From Methylomonas sp. (GTDB lineage Bacteria; Pseudomonadota; Gammaproteobacteria; Methylococcales; Methylomonadaceae), in NCBI GenBank assembly GCA_026989395.1, contig JALSJK010000167.1, forward strand, positions 1 to 39,101: a stretch of 39,101 nucleotides of DNA. Reading direction: 5' to 3'. Below are positions 1 through 8,670 of the stretch, one piece after another. The translations under genes and the position numbers were made by a program. The stretch's first letter is position 1. Each line of letters starts with the position of its first letter. Under the pieces are notes generated by a model. That model saw nothing but the letters and a program-made list of their open reading frames with translations. It ran no database searches and was not told where the DNA came from.

Positions 1-81
1 TCAACAGAACAATTGCAATTGGCAATGAAATAATTCTCTGTGGAAAATGACGACCTGTAGTTCCAGGCCATTATTTTTTTT
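1..81. other. Unassigned sequence left of the cysC break
   Basis: These bases follow the point where CysC similarity stops on the minus strand. Short open stretches exist in more than one frame, but none is recognisable, and too little is visible to say whether this is a mobile-element end or a neighbouring gene. Confidence 0.3.
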
Positions 82-318
82 TCAGGGTCGACTACATAAT
101 CCATGTCGAACATTATCGCCATCAAGAACAAATGTAGAGGCTCCTAATTTATATAACTCTGATTCAACAGCATGCGCTAAAGTCGATTTTCCTGCTCCTG
201 ACAACCCGGTAAACCATAAAATTGAACTTTTATGGCCATGCTGATTTTCTCTATCTGACTTCGAAACTTTAGCCTTATGCCATACGATATTTGTAGATTT
301 TAGATTGGACATGGACAT
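82..318 (-). pseudogene. cysC: 5' fragment of adenylylsulfate (APS) kinase
   Basis: The 78 residues match the start of CysC, which phosphorylates adenylyl sulfate to PAPS in sulfate activation. Visible are the typical N-terminal IVWH, a P-loop GLSGAGKST at about residues 38-46, and DGDNVRHGL at about 66-74. An intact CysC is about 200 residues; here the frame ends in CSRP-stop directly after DGDNVRHGL. None of the three minus frames in the remaining 80 bases resembles the expected continuation (DLGFS and onward), so this looks like a break or rearrangement rather than one base slip. The start is the ATG at 318; another ATG lies two codons on. The catalytic C-terminal part is absent, so it is probably non-functional, but the left edge of the window limits the view. 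Confidence 0.75.
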
Positions 319-385
319 CAACTAAAAAAATCTCTTTTTAACATAAATCAGCTTACAAAGACATCACATCCTGATCTTAGCTATT

Positions 386-3007
386 CTAAAATGCGTAACC
401 CCAACGGACTAATAATGTACCATCTCTCTCCAGTTGATAACCATTAAAATCATGTATAACAGGCTGTAACCATTCAACACTTAAATTATGTCCAGAAAAC
501 TCCCCTTGAGGAGCTGAAAAAGTCACGCCCAATCCAATATCCCAAAATTTACCACCATAATTAGCTGGGTTCTCTGTATTTGCTCTCTGTGGTGTATCGG
601 CTGGATCAGTTAGGCTAGGCTGATATTCCATTCTGCTGGAAAAGCCTCGTATGCTCCCTTGTACTAGATATTGATTTCTTAAAGTAAACGCCAACCAACT
701 TGTCGCCTTGTATCCAACCCAGACAGAGCCTTTTATTTCATCACCCAAGGCATATCCTAATTTATTCCGGCTTTGCATACGCTTAATACCACTTACTTGC
801 CCTCCCCAATACCATTGATCAGCATAACCGGTATAAGTCAGACTCGACCTTAAATCCCATGTTCCGCTTCCTAATTGCATACCATAACTTTGGGTCTGGC
901 TGGTGTTATTCAAAAAACCATCAAAAGTCACATCAATCCGGCCTGTGGGCACACTCACACCAATACCTAAGTGCACATGATGATGCTCATTTTCAAACAC
1001 TTTAAATAAGGCAGTCATCAAAGTATCACCTAGCCCAACATTTTCATGAGGCCCACCTTGGGCATCAGGAAGCGCATTAGGTAAAGGTGTCATTTCCATT
1101 TTTTTATAAGCAAATTGTGGCATCAACATTAAATTCAACCAATCCGTTGGCGCATACATAAAATTGATCATATGCATATCCATACGCATTGCTGTTGACT
1201 TAAACTCACAACCAATGGAAATAACCCGACAAGCAGAAGTTGCCAATTCCTGATCGTTGATTCCCGAGTGCGTTCCTCGCTGAAAACCATCGGCCCAATC
1301 AGCATGGGAGTAATTATAAGACACCATAAAATCACCTGCACTCAGCATATGTCCCTCCATAATCCCGGCAGGTAATGGGCCGCCATAATGAGAATGCCTA
1401 GGAGATTGATGTGTATTGTCAATACTGCCCCCTAAACTGGATAAATTAATATTTAACGAAGCCGTCAATAAATAGGCATCAATATCAGCAAAATCTCCAC
1501 TGCCCTTCCCATCTAGCTGTAAGGAACTACGCTGCGTCATGTATTCAAAACCAGCTGATAAGGTAACACCCTTGACAAATTGTTTGGTAATCGTTAAACC
1601 GCCACTTAACTTTCCAAAACCAGAAAGGCGGTAATCGCTGGAATAATAGCCATCTGCCCTCGGCACTAAAAAATACGGCGCATAAAAATCGGCTGCGGTC
1701 TGAGAAAAATAACGAATATAAGGCTCAATCATTAGCCCGAACGGCAATTGCTGATACCAAGCAAGATCCAACGTATGCGAGCGGATAGCCCAGTCATCCC
1801 ACTGATACCTGTATCGGGCATGTAATGCACCTTTTAGACTGGAAAAATACTGGTTGACACCGCCAGTAACAGACCATTGATCACGCTTATCTGGCCTGAC
1901 TTCCCGAAAAAGATCAATGCCCATCGGTATCAAATTGACACCTGTATAATATTTCCAACCTTTATTCTGATCTAGATCCAAGGGTGCGTTTATGCCAACT
2001 AAAGTATAATCGGCAGCCGATAACAATCCTTTGATATGAACCAACTTATAAGGATTGGAAAGATAGCCCCGTTTACGGCTATATTCACCACTCAGATAAA
2101 CTAAAGTATTTTTACTAAATACCTGGCTCAATGCCATACTAAAGGTTCGATAGGTATTATCAGCATTAAAATCATTGGCTGACCCCCCATGATCATGCGG
2201 TCCGCCTGTTGAAGGTGCCGCTCTAAAAATATGATTATTAGAAAATTTATATCCGAGTGTGACCGTTGTCAGTTTATCATTAAATTCAAAACTATGGTAA
2301 GTAGAACCAAATGTGGAAGTATAATCCGGTTCAATTGAATAACCACCCGAAGCCGTTAGCGTATAAGGGCCAAAAAACAGTTTCGCCTTTAATATTGGCA
2401 TGTGGCGAGTTTCGAGAGGGTGGGCTTCGATAATTTGTTTAATCGTATGGTCACTACCAGACTGTTTTTTTTCAAGATAGCGCTTAATCAATTCGGTTTG
2501 CATCCTAACACCAGAATCATTAGGATCCACCCCAACCTTCTGTGCCACGTTCACTGGAAGCGTTGGCAAAACAAAACCATTAGCCAAATCTGCCTGCAAA
2601 CCAGCCCAAATAGCCGTATCAGCAAAAGCACCTTTCAGAATCGTATCATTCATTAAACCAAAAGCCGGCCCTCCTGCCAGATCAAAACCGGAAGCCTTTG
2701 TCACGATATCCGCACTATTAGCTGGCACAACATAGCTGGGAGATGCTCCCGAATAAGTATCCTGGTCATAGGAAAATGAAAATTGAAACCAATCTGACAC
2801 TGGAACAACAAAACCACCATGATACACTTGTACCTGCATTCGGTTACCTGCTTCCCTATAATAGCCAAACTGGCTGTTCAACTGGGGTTGATCAACAGGA
2901 CTATCTGCCTTTAACTCGGGGCTAGGTAAACTTAACGCAGCACCAGTCAAAGCCAATAAGGCATTTTTACCCGAAGTGGCTTGTTTGTTTTTTTTAATTA
3001 CAACCAC
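386..3007 (-). CDS. DUF3570 outer-membrane protein fused to a second beta-barrel domain
   Basis: About 873 residues. After a signal-like start (KNALLALTGAALSLP, then KADSPVDQ) the first part, to about residue 530, is a DUF3570-type barrel, with the hallmark segment SYDQDTYSGASPSY and many alternating aromatic strands. From about residue 540 a second barrel follows. It resembles proteins annotated as MetA-pathway-type transporters (EGHMLSAGDFMVSY, LMLMPQFAYKKMEM, VHLGIGVSVPTGRIDVTF). The protein ends in WGYAF, a terminal aromatic typical of BAM substrates. The frame is open upstream to 3148, but that part is antisense-like read-through of the lipoprotein gene. I chose GTG at 3007, which overlaps the upstream gene by 14 bases; an ATT nine bases later would give the more usual MKKNK start. 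It is last in a three-gene operon with the lipoprotein and thioredoxin. The function of DUF3570 is unknown; transport or electron-transfer roles are speculation. Confidence 0.8.
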   Translation of the reverse strand: MVVIKKNKQATSGKNALLALTGAALSLPSPELKADSPVDQPQLNSQFGYYREAGNRMQVQVYHGGFVVPVSDWFQFSFSYDQDTYSGASPSYVVPANSADIVTKASGFDLAGGPAFGLMNDTILKGAFADTAIWAGLQADLANGFVLPTLPVNVAQKVGVDPNDSGVRMQTELIKRYLEKKQSGSDHTIKQIIEAHPLETRHMPILKAKLFFGPYTLTASGGYSIEPDYTSTFGSTYHSFEFNDKLTTVTLGYKFSNNHIFRAAPSTGGPHDHGGSANDFNADNTYRTFSMALSQVFSKNTLVYLSGEYSRKRGYLSNPYKLVHIKGLLSAADYTLVGINAPLDLDQNKGWKYYTGVNLIPMGIDLFREVRPDKRDQWSVTGGVNQYFSSLKGALHARYRYQWDDWAIRSHTLDLAWYQQLPFGLMIEPYIRYFSQTAADFYAPYFLVPRADGYYSSDYRLSGFGKLSGGLTITKQFVKGVTLSAGFEYMTQRSSLQLDGKGSGDFADIDAYLLTASLNINLSSLGGSIDNTHQSPRHSHYGGPLPAGIMEGHMLSAGDFMVSYNYSHADWADGFQRGTHSGINDQELATSACRVISIGCEFKSTAMRMDMHMINFMYAPTDWLNLMLMPQFAYKKMEMTPLPNALPDAQGGPHENVGLGDTLMTALFKVFENEHHHVHLGIGVSVPTGRIDVTFDGFLNNTSQTQSYGMQLGSGTWDLRSSLTYTGYADQWYWGGQVSGIKRMQSRNKLGYALGDEIKGSVWVGYKATSWLAFTLRNQYLVQGSIRGFSSRMEYQPSLTDPADTPQRANTENPANYGGKFWDIGLGVTFSAPQGEFSGHNLSVEWLQPVIHDFNGYQLERDGTLLVRWGYAF

Positions 3008-3209
3008 ATCCGCCACCAGAACCAATGATACCCCCAGAGGATGCCTCTTTGCTTTCAAACACATGCTCCCTGAAAGCAGCATGCTGTACATTTGGATTAA
3101 TCGCCATTTCAGGCTTGGCCAAATTACCTCTCTCCCAAGGAGCAACATTACAAGCTGATAACATTAAAGAAACTAATACCGCAAAAGAATAATAAATCAA
3201 AGCATTCAA
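2994..3209 (-). CDS. DUF4266 family small lipoprotein
   Basis: 71 residues. A hydrophobic signal runs to a lipobox LSAC at residues 17-20, so Cys20 would be lipidated. Next comes NVAPWERGNLAKPEM, the core of DUF4266, and the protein ends in a glycine/cysteine tail (GSGGGCGCN). Its ATG overlaps the stop of the upstream thioredoxin gene by four bases (ATGA), and its 3' end overlaps the DUF3570 gene, so the three are very likely translationally coupled. The combination thioredoxin, DUF4266 and DUF3570 recurs in many Gram-negative genomes (from memory of the families). The two C-terminal cysteines could bind a metal or be substrates of the neighbouring thioredoxin; that is inference. The biochemical role is unknown. 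Confidence 0.88.
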   Translation of the reverse strand: MNALIYYSFAVLVSLMLSACNVAPWERGNLAKPEMAINPNVQHAAFREHVFESKEASSGGIIGSGGGCGCN

Positions 3210-3721
3210 TTTATTCCCTCCTTATTCTTATCTTCATTCAAGAGCTGGGTGACAAAACTTCGTATTTCGTGCTCATCGCTACTGCGAAAACCTAAATGTA
3301 TTTTCCGAACCTTGCCCTGCTTATCAATGAGATAAGCAGAAGGCATAGCTTTAACATCGTATTTTTTCGGGCAAACTCCGTGAGGATCCATGGCAATGAC
3401 ATAATCGACTGGAAACTGTTCTAAAAGCTTTCGAGCATCTTCAGGATCTTCATCAACATTTATAGCTATGATCTCGAAACCCTGATCATGTAATTTATTT
3501 CGTAATGCGTTCAAGAAAGGCATGGATTTTTTACATGGCGGACACCAGCTTGCCCAGAAATCCAGATAAATAACTTTACCTAGATATTTTTTAAGACTGA
3601 AAGGATTTTTTGTTGATTCAAGCGTTGCTGGACATGAAACAGCCATTTCATTCACCTCAATGGCTTTAGTAGCAGGCGATAAAAAAAATATAAAAAACAC
3701 GAATAATATCAAGTTGCGCAT
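3206..3721 (-). CDS. TlpA/ResA-like periplasmic thioredoxin
   Basis: 171 residues. An N-terminal hydrophobic segment (residues 4-20, ending ATKA) is a signal peptide. A thioredoxin fold follows with the redox motif W59-C60-P-P-C63 in FWASWCPPCKK and the cis-proline region MPSAYLID. Cysteines at 30 and about 119 are extra. WCPPC is typical of TlpA/ResA/DsbE-type reductants that keep exported cysteines or heme-binding CXXCH motifs reduced. It is the first gene of the operon with the DUF4266 lipoprotein and the DUF3570 barrel. The likely client is the GCGC tail of the lipoprotein, although many c-type cytochrome genes exist and a broader role is possible. Confidence 0.87.
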   Translation of the reverse strand: MRNLILFVFFIFFLSPATKAIEVNEMAVSCPATLESTKNPFSLKKYLGKVIYLDFWASWCPPCKKSMPFLNALRNKLHDQGFEIIAINVDEDPEDARKLLEQFPVDYVIAMDPHGVCPKKYDVKAMPSAYLIDKQGKVRKIHLGFRSSDEHEIRSFVTQLLNEDKNKEGIN

Positions 3722-4088
3722 TCAAACCCCCAAAATAAGATTTATTCAGCATTTTTCGTACCATAAAAACACGGAGGATTAATTCTGCCTTAAGACCTGA
3801 TTTATACTCGAAACCTGTTTATGTAATTATTTACCGATCACTCTTCCCGCTATTTAAGTTCATCCTTCCACGATAAAGCATGGCAAATCGCAACTAAACT
3901 ATGTCATATACCAACATTGAATAAGTTAAATAACATAGTTTAATTATTAAGAGGAAATATTTACTTTTGACTGAATAATACCAACCCCAACAAGCTAAAA
4001 CTAAATCATTCCGATATCCATTTGCTACATCACAAAAAGCAACAGATGTAAACTGTCCGTGATAGCTATAAAATCAAGTTTTGAGAAT
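3722..4088. other. Intergenic region with a repeated TAAACTATGT motif
   Basis: No convincing gene. It is upstream of the thioredoxin operon (minus) and downstream of the VPLPA gene at 4176. The notable content is a perfect 10-base inverted repeat, TAAACTATGT at 3895-3904 and ACATAGTTTA at 3933-3942. The right arm lies in a 16-base string, TAACATAGTTTAATTA, that recurs near 10936-10951. Confidence 0.5.
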
Positions 4089-4120
4089 AAAAAAAGGAGC
4101 CAGGAATCGGCTCCTTTTTT
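4089..4120 (-). terminator. Rho-independent terminator of the 4176-4922 gene
   Basis: GGAGCC (4096-4101) and GGCTCC (4109-4114) form a stem with a 7-base loop, flanked by six A on the left and six T on the right, so it can act in both directions. It lies 55 bases beyond the minus-strand stop at 4176 and is the natural terminator of that gene. Confidence 0.85.
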
Positions 4121-4175
4121 ACTAAATGCCTGCCTGATGCAAGCATGAAAGGAAATATAAAGACCAAGCCTTATG

Positions 4176-4922
4176 TCATTTTTTTCTGCGTATAAAACCC
4201 AAACCACCAATAGCTGAAACAAATAACCAAACTGCGGCAGGAACAGGTACATTTGAAGGTGGAGGCTCAGGACTATTGATGACGGGTGCGCCAAATACTA
4301 CGTTATCAAATCCGATTTTTAACTTTGAAAATGCAGCATTGTTAGCAGGATCATTTCCTCGACCCGGCGCATCAAAAAAGTACTCTAATAGATAAACCGA
4401 ATTAAACGTATCGCCGAAATCCAGACTGGAACCGACATTTTTATCGATTGTCAGATCCACTGTATCTGTCAACGCTGAATCCTTATAGCCCCTGAAGGTA
4501 ACGGTAGAAGCTCCACCACCCACCAAATCCAGTGATGGCTCTATTATATCCATGCTTTTGGCACTAAAAGCCATACCATCCGCTAATTGAAACAAACCAC
4601 CGCCTGAATCAGGCTCAAGGAATGAAAACCTGTTTTCACCAGAGGTAGTTCCATGTAAATGGCTCGTTGTTCCAGTCGCTACCCCGATTGAATTTCCGGG
4701 CGAAGTACCAAAGCCGATTGCCGTATGTACGACTCCATCTTCAATATAGCTTTGGCTGAATGCCGGAAAAACCGCAGCCGACATTTGTGTTCCTGTTGCA
4801 TCATCTCCCTCAAAATCAATAACCACATCGCCAACCAGACCTGCAAGGGCTTGTCCGGACATAGCCAAAGTCCCAATCAGTAACCCAGCAGTTAACAGGG
4901 AATTATGTTTTGCTTTATTCAT
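4176..4922 (-). CDS. VPLPA-CTERM sorting-domain exported protein
   Basis: 248 residues. The signal peptide runs to about residue 27 (ending GQALA). The central part is mostly beta-type and low in cysteine, with sequence such as FEGDDATG and SFLEPDSGGG; I recognise no enzymatic domain. A PEPPPSN linker leads to the tail VPVPAAVWLFVSAIGG and then RRKK: proline motif, hydrophobic helix and basic end, the architecture recognised by exosortase-type enzymes (VPLPA-CTERM). The mature protein should be delivered to the cell surface or matrix. AGGAG stands ten bases before the ATG. It is transcribed away from the MauG-like gene, with 457 bases between them, and is followed by a strong terminator, so it is a single-gene unit. 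Confidence 0.85.
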   Translation of the reverse strand: MNKAKHNSLLTAGLLIGTLAMSGQALAGLVGDVVIDFEGDDATGTQMSAAVFPAFSQSYIEDGVVHTAIGFGTSPGNSIGVATGTTSHLHGTTSGENRFSFLEPDSGGGLFQLADGMAFSAKSMDIIEPSLDLVGGGASTVTFRGYKDSALTDTVDLTIDKNVGSSLDFGDTFNSVYLLEYFFDAPGRGNDPANNAAFSKLKIGFDNVVFGAPVINSPEPPPSNVPVPAAVWLFVSAIGGLGFIRRKK

Positions 4923-5160
4923 TTTAATTCATCTCCTAAACAAATTGTTTTATCTTGCTGCAACAGCCAGTTTCGTTAAGAGCAAATAAATAGTTTTGCT
5001 GCAGGCACGAACATGGCCGATAGATAACATTGTTATTTTTAAAAAAATACACTACGGCTAGTGACTTAGCTGGCCAGACCAACAAACTTCTCAGTCACAT
5101 CAAACAAAAGAATACAGGCGACTATCCCAACCTTATCATCACTAGCGGCACAGGTATTTC

Positions 5161-5177
5161 AAGCATCTTTTATGCCA
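5161..5177. promoter_or_regulatory. Candidate activator site (GCAT-N5-ATGC)
   Basis: AAGCATCTTTTATGCCA has GCAT/ATGC half-sites separated by five bases. It lies 64 bases upstream of the sigma-54 element, a normal distance for an enhancer-binding activator. A near copy, AAGCATTATTGATGCCA, is at 10621-10637. Function is inferred from position and recurrence only. Confidence 0.4.
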
Positions 5178-5240
5178 CAAAATAAATACCCTTTTATTTG
5201 TTAAGAATGCAGAAAATTGATGATAACGCAATACCAGATT

Positions 5241-5256
5241 TGGCACGCTCTATGCT
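5241..5256 (+). promoter_or_regulatory. Sigma-54 (RpoN) promoter of the MauG-like gene
   Basis: TGGCACGCTCTATGCT matches the consensus TGGCACG-N4-TTGCT with one mismatch. The invariant GG (5242-5243) and GC (5254-5255) are exactly ten bases apart. Transcription should start near 5267, giving a leader of about 110 bases before the ATG at 5380. Confidence 0.75.
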
Positions 5257-5379
5257 TGAAGTTTTTTAGACTTTTTGAAAGTGATGAAAAAATCATAAAA
5301 CCATTATCTGTCACTTTTTTCTGCCTGCACTTGTTTCGCAGTTATTAGCAGTATTATTTAAAGAACATGGAGAACCCAC

Positions 5380-7602
5380 ATGAACATCAAAAAAACCCTG
5401 ATAGCGCTATCTGGCATATTGGTTGCCATTAATGTTTATGCGCACGGGCCAAAACCTGCAAGCCTCAAAAATGCTCCACTTCCACCGCTCCCGGAAGGCT
5501 TAATAGATGGTCCCGACCCAATAATCATTGATAAGGAGAAGGCCATTGTTCTTGGAAAGGCCTTGTTTTGGGATATGGCTGTTGGCAGCGATGGCATTGC
5601 CTGTGCTTCCTGTCATTTCCACGCTGGAGCTGATAGCCGTGTAAAAAACCAGTTAAATCCTGGGGAAAAAAACCCTGCAGACACCGGAACAACATTTGAG
5701 CAAACCGCCTCGGGCAAACCTGGTGGCCCAAATTACACCCTAACCAGAAACGATTTTCCGTTTCATCAAAGAATCGATCCATACGATCACAACAGCCCAA
5801 TAAAATTTAATACTGACGATATTGCCGCTTCATCAGGAACATTCAGCGGCGAATTCAAAACAGCTTCCCGCCGAGGGGAAACCAATGATGATTGCACCCG
5901 TGAAGCCGACCCGGTATTCCACGCACATGCATTTGGAACCCGACGAATAGAACCCAGAAACACGCCAACAGTTATCAATGCAGTCTTTAACCACCGAAAT
6001 TTTTGGGATGGCAGAGCGAATAATGTATTCAATGGCACCAGCAATTGGGGTGATCGTGACCCGGAAGCCGGAGTCTGGGTAAAAATCAACGGACGTCAGG
6101 TGCAAAAACAAAGACTGGCTCTGGTCAACTCATCATTAGCTTCACAAGCATTAGCTCCTCCTCTTTCGGACTCAGAAATGGTCTGCCGAAATCGCAACCT
6201 AAAGGATTTGGGTAGAAAATTACTCTACCGCAAGCCTTTAGAACACCAAAAAGTTCATTATCAAGACAGCGTCCTAGGACCGCTTAGCTTCAGCAATGAA
6301 GAAAAATTATTGCCCGGCCTGAAAACCACTTACAGCCGACTCATTAAGCAGACTTTCAACAAAAAATATTGGTCTTTCCGTCGAAGAGGCCCTTTTGGCA
6401 GTGCGCCAAATCAGCGGCCTTACACACAAATGGAAGCAAATTTTTCAATGTTTTTTGCGCTGGCCTTACAAATGTATCAATCAACGCTTATATCTGATGA
6501 TGCGCCTTTTGATAATGCCACATTTGATGATGAAATGCTGCCAACTGACCTGGGCGATTCGATCCGGCGTGGTGTTCAGGCATTTGAAGATCTTCATTGC
6601 AATGTGTGTCATTCAGGACCCGTCCTCACCTCTAATGCCATTTTAACTAACGCACAACTGCTGGAAGATAATTCCCAAGCATTGGGCCCCAATAGCGACC
6701 AAAGCGGCGTAAACGGTGTAGCAATCAACCGCAACATAGTCAACTTTGATCTTGCCAAGGGGTCACATTTTTTTGATACAGGTTTTTTCAACACTGGCGT
6801 CCAAAGCCCTGATGCAGATCCAGGTGTAGGTGGACTTGATGATTTTGGCAATTCACTCTCATATTCAGATCAATATGTGGAATATCTCGCAGGCACACCG
6901 AATGCGATCATTGACTCTGAAGTTGGCATTACCAACGTAAAAGCCTGTAACTTTCAAGCTTACCTTGCCAGTACCCGGTTTTTTCCACCATTCATTTCTA
7001 CAGACCAGATGTTTCGTCCCGATGATGGAATAACTCCCGATCCCAATGGAAACGAGAATTGCTATAACTCCATTTCGGAAGCATTTATTCCAACCAAGGC
7101 TGCAGCTAAAGCAGAACTGGCCAACCCGGACCGGAAAAGAATGAGATTGGCCACTCAAGCGGCTTTTAAAGTTCCAAGCCTGCGAAATGTCGAACTAACA
7201 GGCCCTTACATGCATAACGGCAGCATGGCAACACTGCAGGAAGTGCTCGAATTTTATTCCAGGGGCGGTAATTTCCGCAATAACAATAAATTTATTCATG
7301 GTTTTATTGCTCCGATGGGGCAAATTGCAGGCGATGATCCTGTTGCCAATGCCGCGAGCATTCAAAGAAGAGCCGATGTTATTGCCTTTCTAAAATCCTT
7401 GACAGATGAGCGGGTTCGATATGAAAAGGCGCCATTTGATCATCCAGAACTGGTTATTCCGCATGGCCATGACTCTGATAAAACAAACCCATTGGATGAC
7501 AGTCTGCTCGCAGATGAGACTTTTATAATTCCAGCTGTTGGCGCCAAGGGTCGAAACACTCCGCTTTTGTCCTTTGAAGAAATTCTCAAGCAACAAGAAT
7601 AA
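5380..7602 (+). CDS. Large di-heme cytochrome c peroxidase / MauG-like protein (SACCP/CorB-type candidate)
   Basis: 740 residues with a signal peptide ending near residue 21 (VYA-HGPK). Two c-heme motifs are visible, C75-A-S-C78-H79 and C407-N-V-C410-H411. The C-terminal family signature [21 protein letters not shown] is present, so it belongs to the bacterial di-heme peroxidase/MauG family. It is more than twice the length of a classical cytochrome c peroxidase (about 330 residues); the extra length lies mainly between the heme domains and after the second one. Large members in methanotrophs include the surface-associated SACCP and CorB (known from literature), which are encoded beside copper proteins. 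MauG enzymes oxidise tryptophan residues in partner proteins, and peroxidases reduce H2O2; which applies here cannot be read from sequence. It is driven by a sigma-54 promoter and followed by VPLPA-CTERM genes. Confidence 0.88.
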   Translation: MNIKKTLIALSGILVAINVYAHGPKPASLKNAPLPPLPEGLIDGPDPIIIDKEKAIVLGKALFWDMAVGSDGIACASCHFHAGADSRVKNQLNPGEKNPADTGTTFEQTASGKPGGPNYTLTRNDFPFHQRIDPYDHNSPIKFNTDDIAASSGTFSGEFKTASRRGETNDDCTREADPVFHAHAFGTRRIEPRNTPTVINAVFNHRNFWDGRANNVFNGTSNWGDRDPEAGVWVKINGRQVQKQRLALVNSSLASQALAPPLSDSEMVCRNRNLKDLGRKLLYRKPLEHQKVHYQDSVLGPLSFSNEEKLLPGLKTTYSRLIKQTFNKKYWSFRRRGPFGSAPNQRPYTQMEANFSMFFALALQMYQSTLISDDAPFDNATFDDEMLPTDLGDSIRRGVQAFEDLHCNVCHSGPVLTSNAILTNAQLLEDNSQALGPNSDQSGVNGVAINRNIVNFDLAKGSHFFDTGFFNTGVQSPDADPGVGGLDDFGNSLSYSDQYVEYLAGTPNAIIDSEVGITNVKACNFQAYLASTRFFPPFISTDQMFRPDDGITPDPNGNENCYNSISEAFIPTKAAAKAELANPDRKRMRLATQAAFKVPSLRNVELTGPYMHNGSMATLQEVLEFYSRGGNFRNNNKFIHGFIAPMGQIAGDDPVANAASIQRRADVIAFLKSLTDERVRYEKAPFDHPELVIPHGHDSDKTNPLDDSLLADETFIIPAVGAKGRNTPLLSFEEILKQQE

Positions 7603-7614
7603 GTAAGCAATATA

Positions 7615-7648
7615 TTTGAGTCTGTATTTCTGGTTATGCGGACTCAAA
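7615..7648 (+). other. Stem-loop downstream of the MauG-like gene
   Basis: TTTGAGTCTG (7615-7624) pairs with CGGACTCAAA (7639-7648), ten pairs with one G-T wobble and a 14-base loop. No T-tract follows, so it is more likely an mRNA 3'-end stabiliser or weak attenuator between this gene and the next (7710) than a complete terminator. Confidence 0.5.
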
Positions 7649-7709
7649 ACCAACCTTTAACAAACAAAATAATTTCACAGTAATGCATTGAAATTATTGG
7701 AGTAACAAA

Positions 7710-8411
7710 ATGAAAAACAAAACCTTATTATCCTTTCTATCTATCGGTGCAATATCAATATCTGGAATATCAAATGTCCAGGCATCAAGCAGTTTCAGTA
7801 GCTCTGCTACGATAGCCATCACTATTGACAATATCATTAACGCCACAAACCCTGATGATAATTCAGGTGTGGAAATTTCAGGGCTGTTTGAAATGGCTGA
7901 TTCTGATTCTGCTCCAGGCGTTGGAGAATCCATAACGGGAGACGGCCATTCATCCACTGAATTTGTTGGTGGAAAAAATCTCAGTCAAACATTTTCTGCA
8001 ATGGGTAATGTAAATAATGGAAGTGTTGACAGCTATTACCAGACCCTAGGAAATCTTAAATTCAACAATCATTCAAGTGACAGTTATACCATCAGCTTCA
8101 GCATGGACTATACCCTGGAGACGAGTGTGGCCGGTGCTTTTGCAACAAACACCGTATCCCTGGATTATTCCAGTAATAGTGGCGATATTGGAGGATTTGC
8201 TGAAGTCTCTGCAGATTCGTCATTAAATCTTTCAGAGCAAATGACCGATAACATATCCTTTACCATTAATCTTGATGGGTTTCAGTCTGATATTTTCTTT
8301 GCCGACATAGCTATTAACAGCTATGCAGAAGCTTCAGCAGTACCATTGCCTGCCGCAGGATGGTTAATGCTCAGCGCTTTGATTTTTCTTCGTCGTTTTC
8401 AACTTAGCTAG
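7710..8411 (+). CDS. VPLPA-CTERM sorting-domain exported protein
   Basis: 233 residues. The signal peptide ends about residue 25 (SNVQA), and a Ser/Asn/Asp-rich beta-type region follows, without cysteine or recognisable enzymatic motif. The C-terminus is VPLPAAGWLMLSALIFL followed by RRFQLS, a sorting tail of the same class as in its neighbours but with a less basic end. GGAG is eight bases before the ATG. It lies 107 bases after the MauG-like gene in the same direction and may be co-transcribed past the intervening stem-loop. It is probably delivered to the cell surface through an exosortase-type system encoded elsewhere. Specific function unknown. Confidence 0.82.
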   Translation: MKNKTLLSFLSIGAISISGISNVQASSSFSSSATIAITIDNIINATNPDDNSGVEISGLFEMADSDSAPGVGESITGDGHSSTEFVGGKNLSQTFSAMGNVNNGSVDSYYQTLGNLKFNNHSSDSYTISFSMDYTLETSVAGAFATNTVSLDYSSNSGDIGGFAEVSADSSLNLSEQMTDNISFTINLDGFQSDIFFADIAINSYAEASAVPLPAAGWLMLSALIFLRRFQLS

Positions 8412-8579
8412 AGGTTCTCAAAAGCAAACAATCCGTAATAATCTTACCGATACAAACTCGCCACAAAGCGAACTGGAAAGCTCAGGAATCAATATCTTTT
8501 TGATCACTTGGGCATCTCCTTCGAGTATAGGGGTAGAAAAACCAAATTGTTTTTCTACAAAATACTCAATTACTGTTTG

Positions 8580-8612
8580 GCAAGCATCAGAATAAGCTTG
8601 CTGATTTTTTTT
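8580..8612 (+). terminator. Likely rho-independent terminator
   Basis: GCAAGC (8580-8585) and GCTTGC (8596-8601) enclose a 10-base loop and are followed by TGA and eight T. It separates the 7710 gene from the 8671 gene. The stem is only six pairs, so it may be partial. Confidence 0.45.
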
Positions 8613-8670
8613 AACCACAAAACATCTTAAAACAAACAACATTTTCACCAACTAATCGAGGTATCAAATC

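Larger units (their letters stand above)
4923..5379. other. Divergent regulatory region between a VPLPA gene and the MauG-like gene
   Basis: 457 bases without a gene. On the plus side it contains a sigma-54-type promoter at 5241-5256 and, about 65 bases upstream of that, a GCAT-N5-ATGC palindrome (5161-5177). A box of the same kind occurs at 10621-10637. I could not identify a minus-strand promoter with confidence. Confidence 0.6.

Noticed and set aside
3008-3148. Upstream extension of the DUF3570 frame to 3148
   Set aside because: This part is another frame of the DUF4266 lipoprotein gene and lacks a family-like start; the GTG at 3007 or ATT at 2998 fits better.
8418-8651. 77-codon minus-strand frame between two VPLPA genes
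   Set aside because: No recognisable motif and it runs antisense through a likely terminator; I cannot exclude a remnant of a gene, but there is no support for it.
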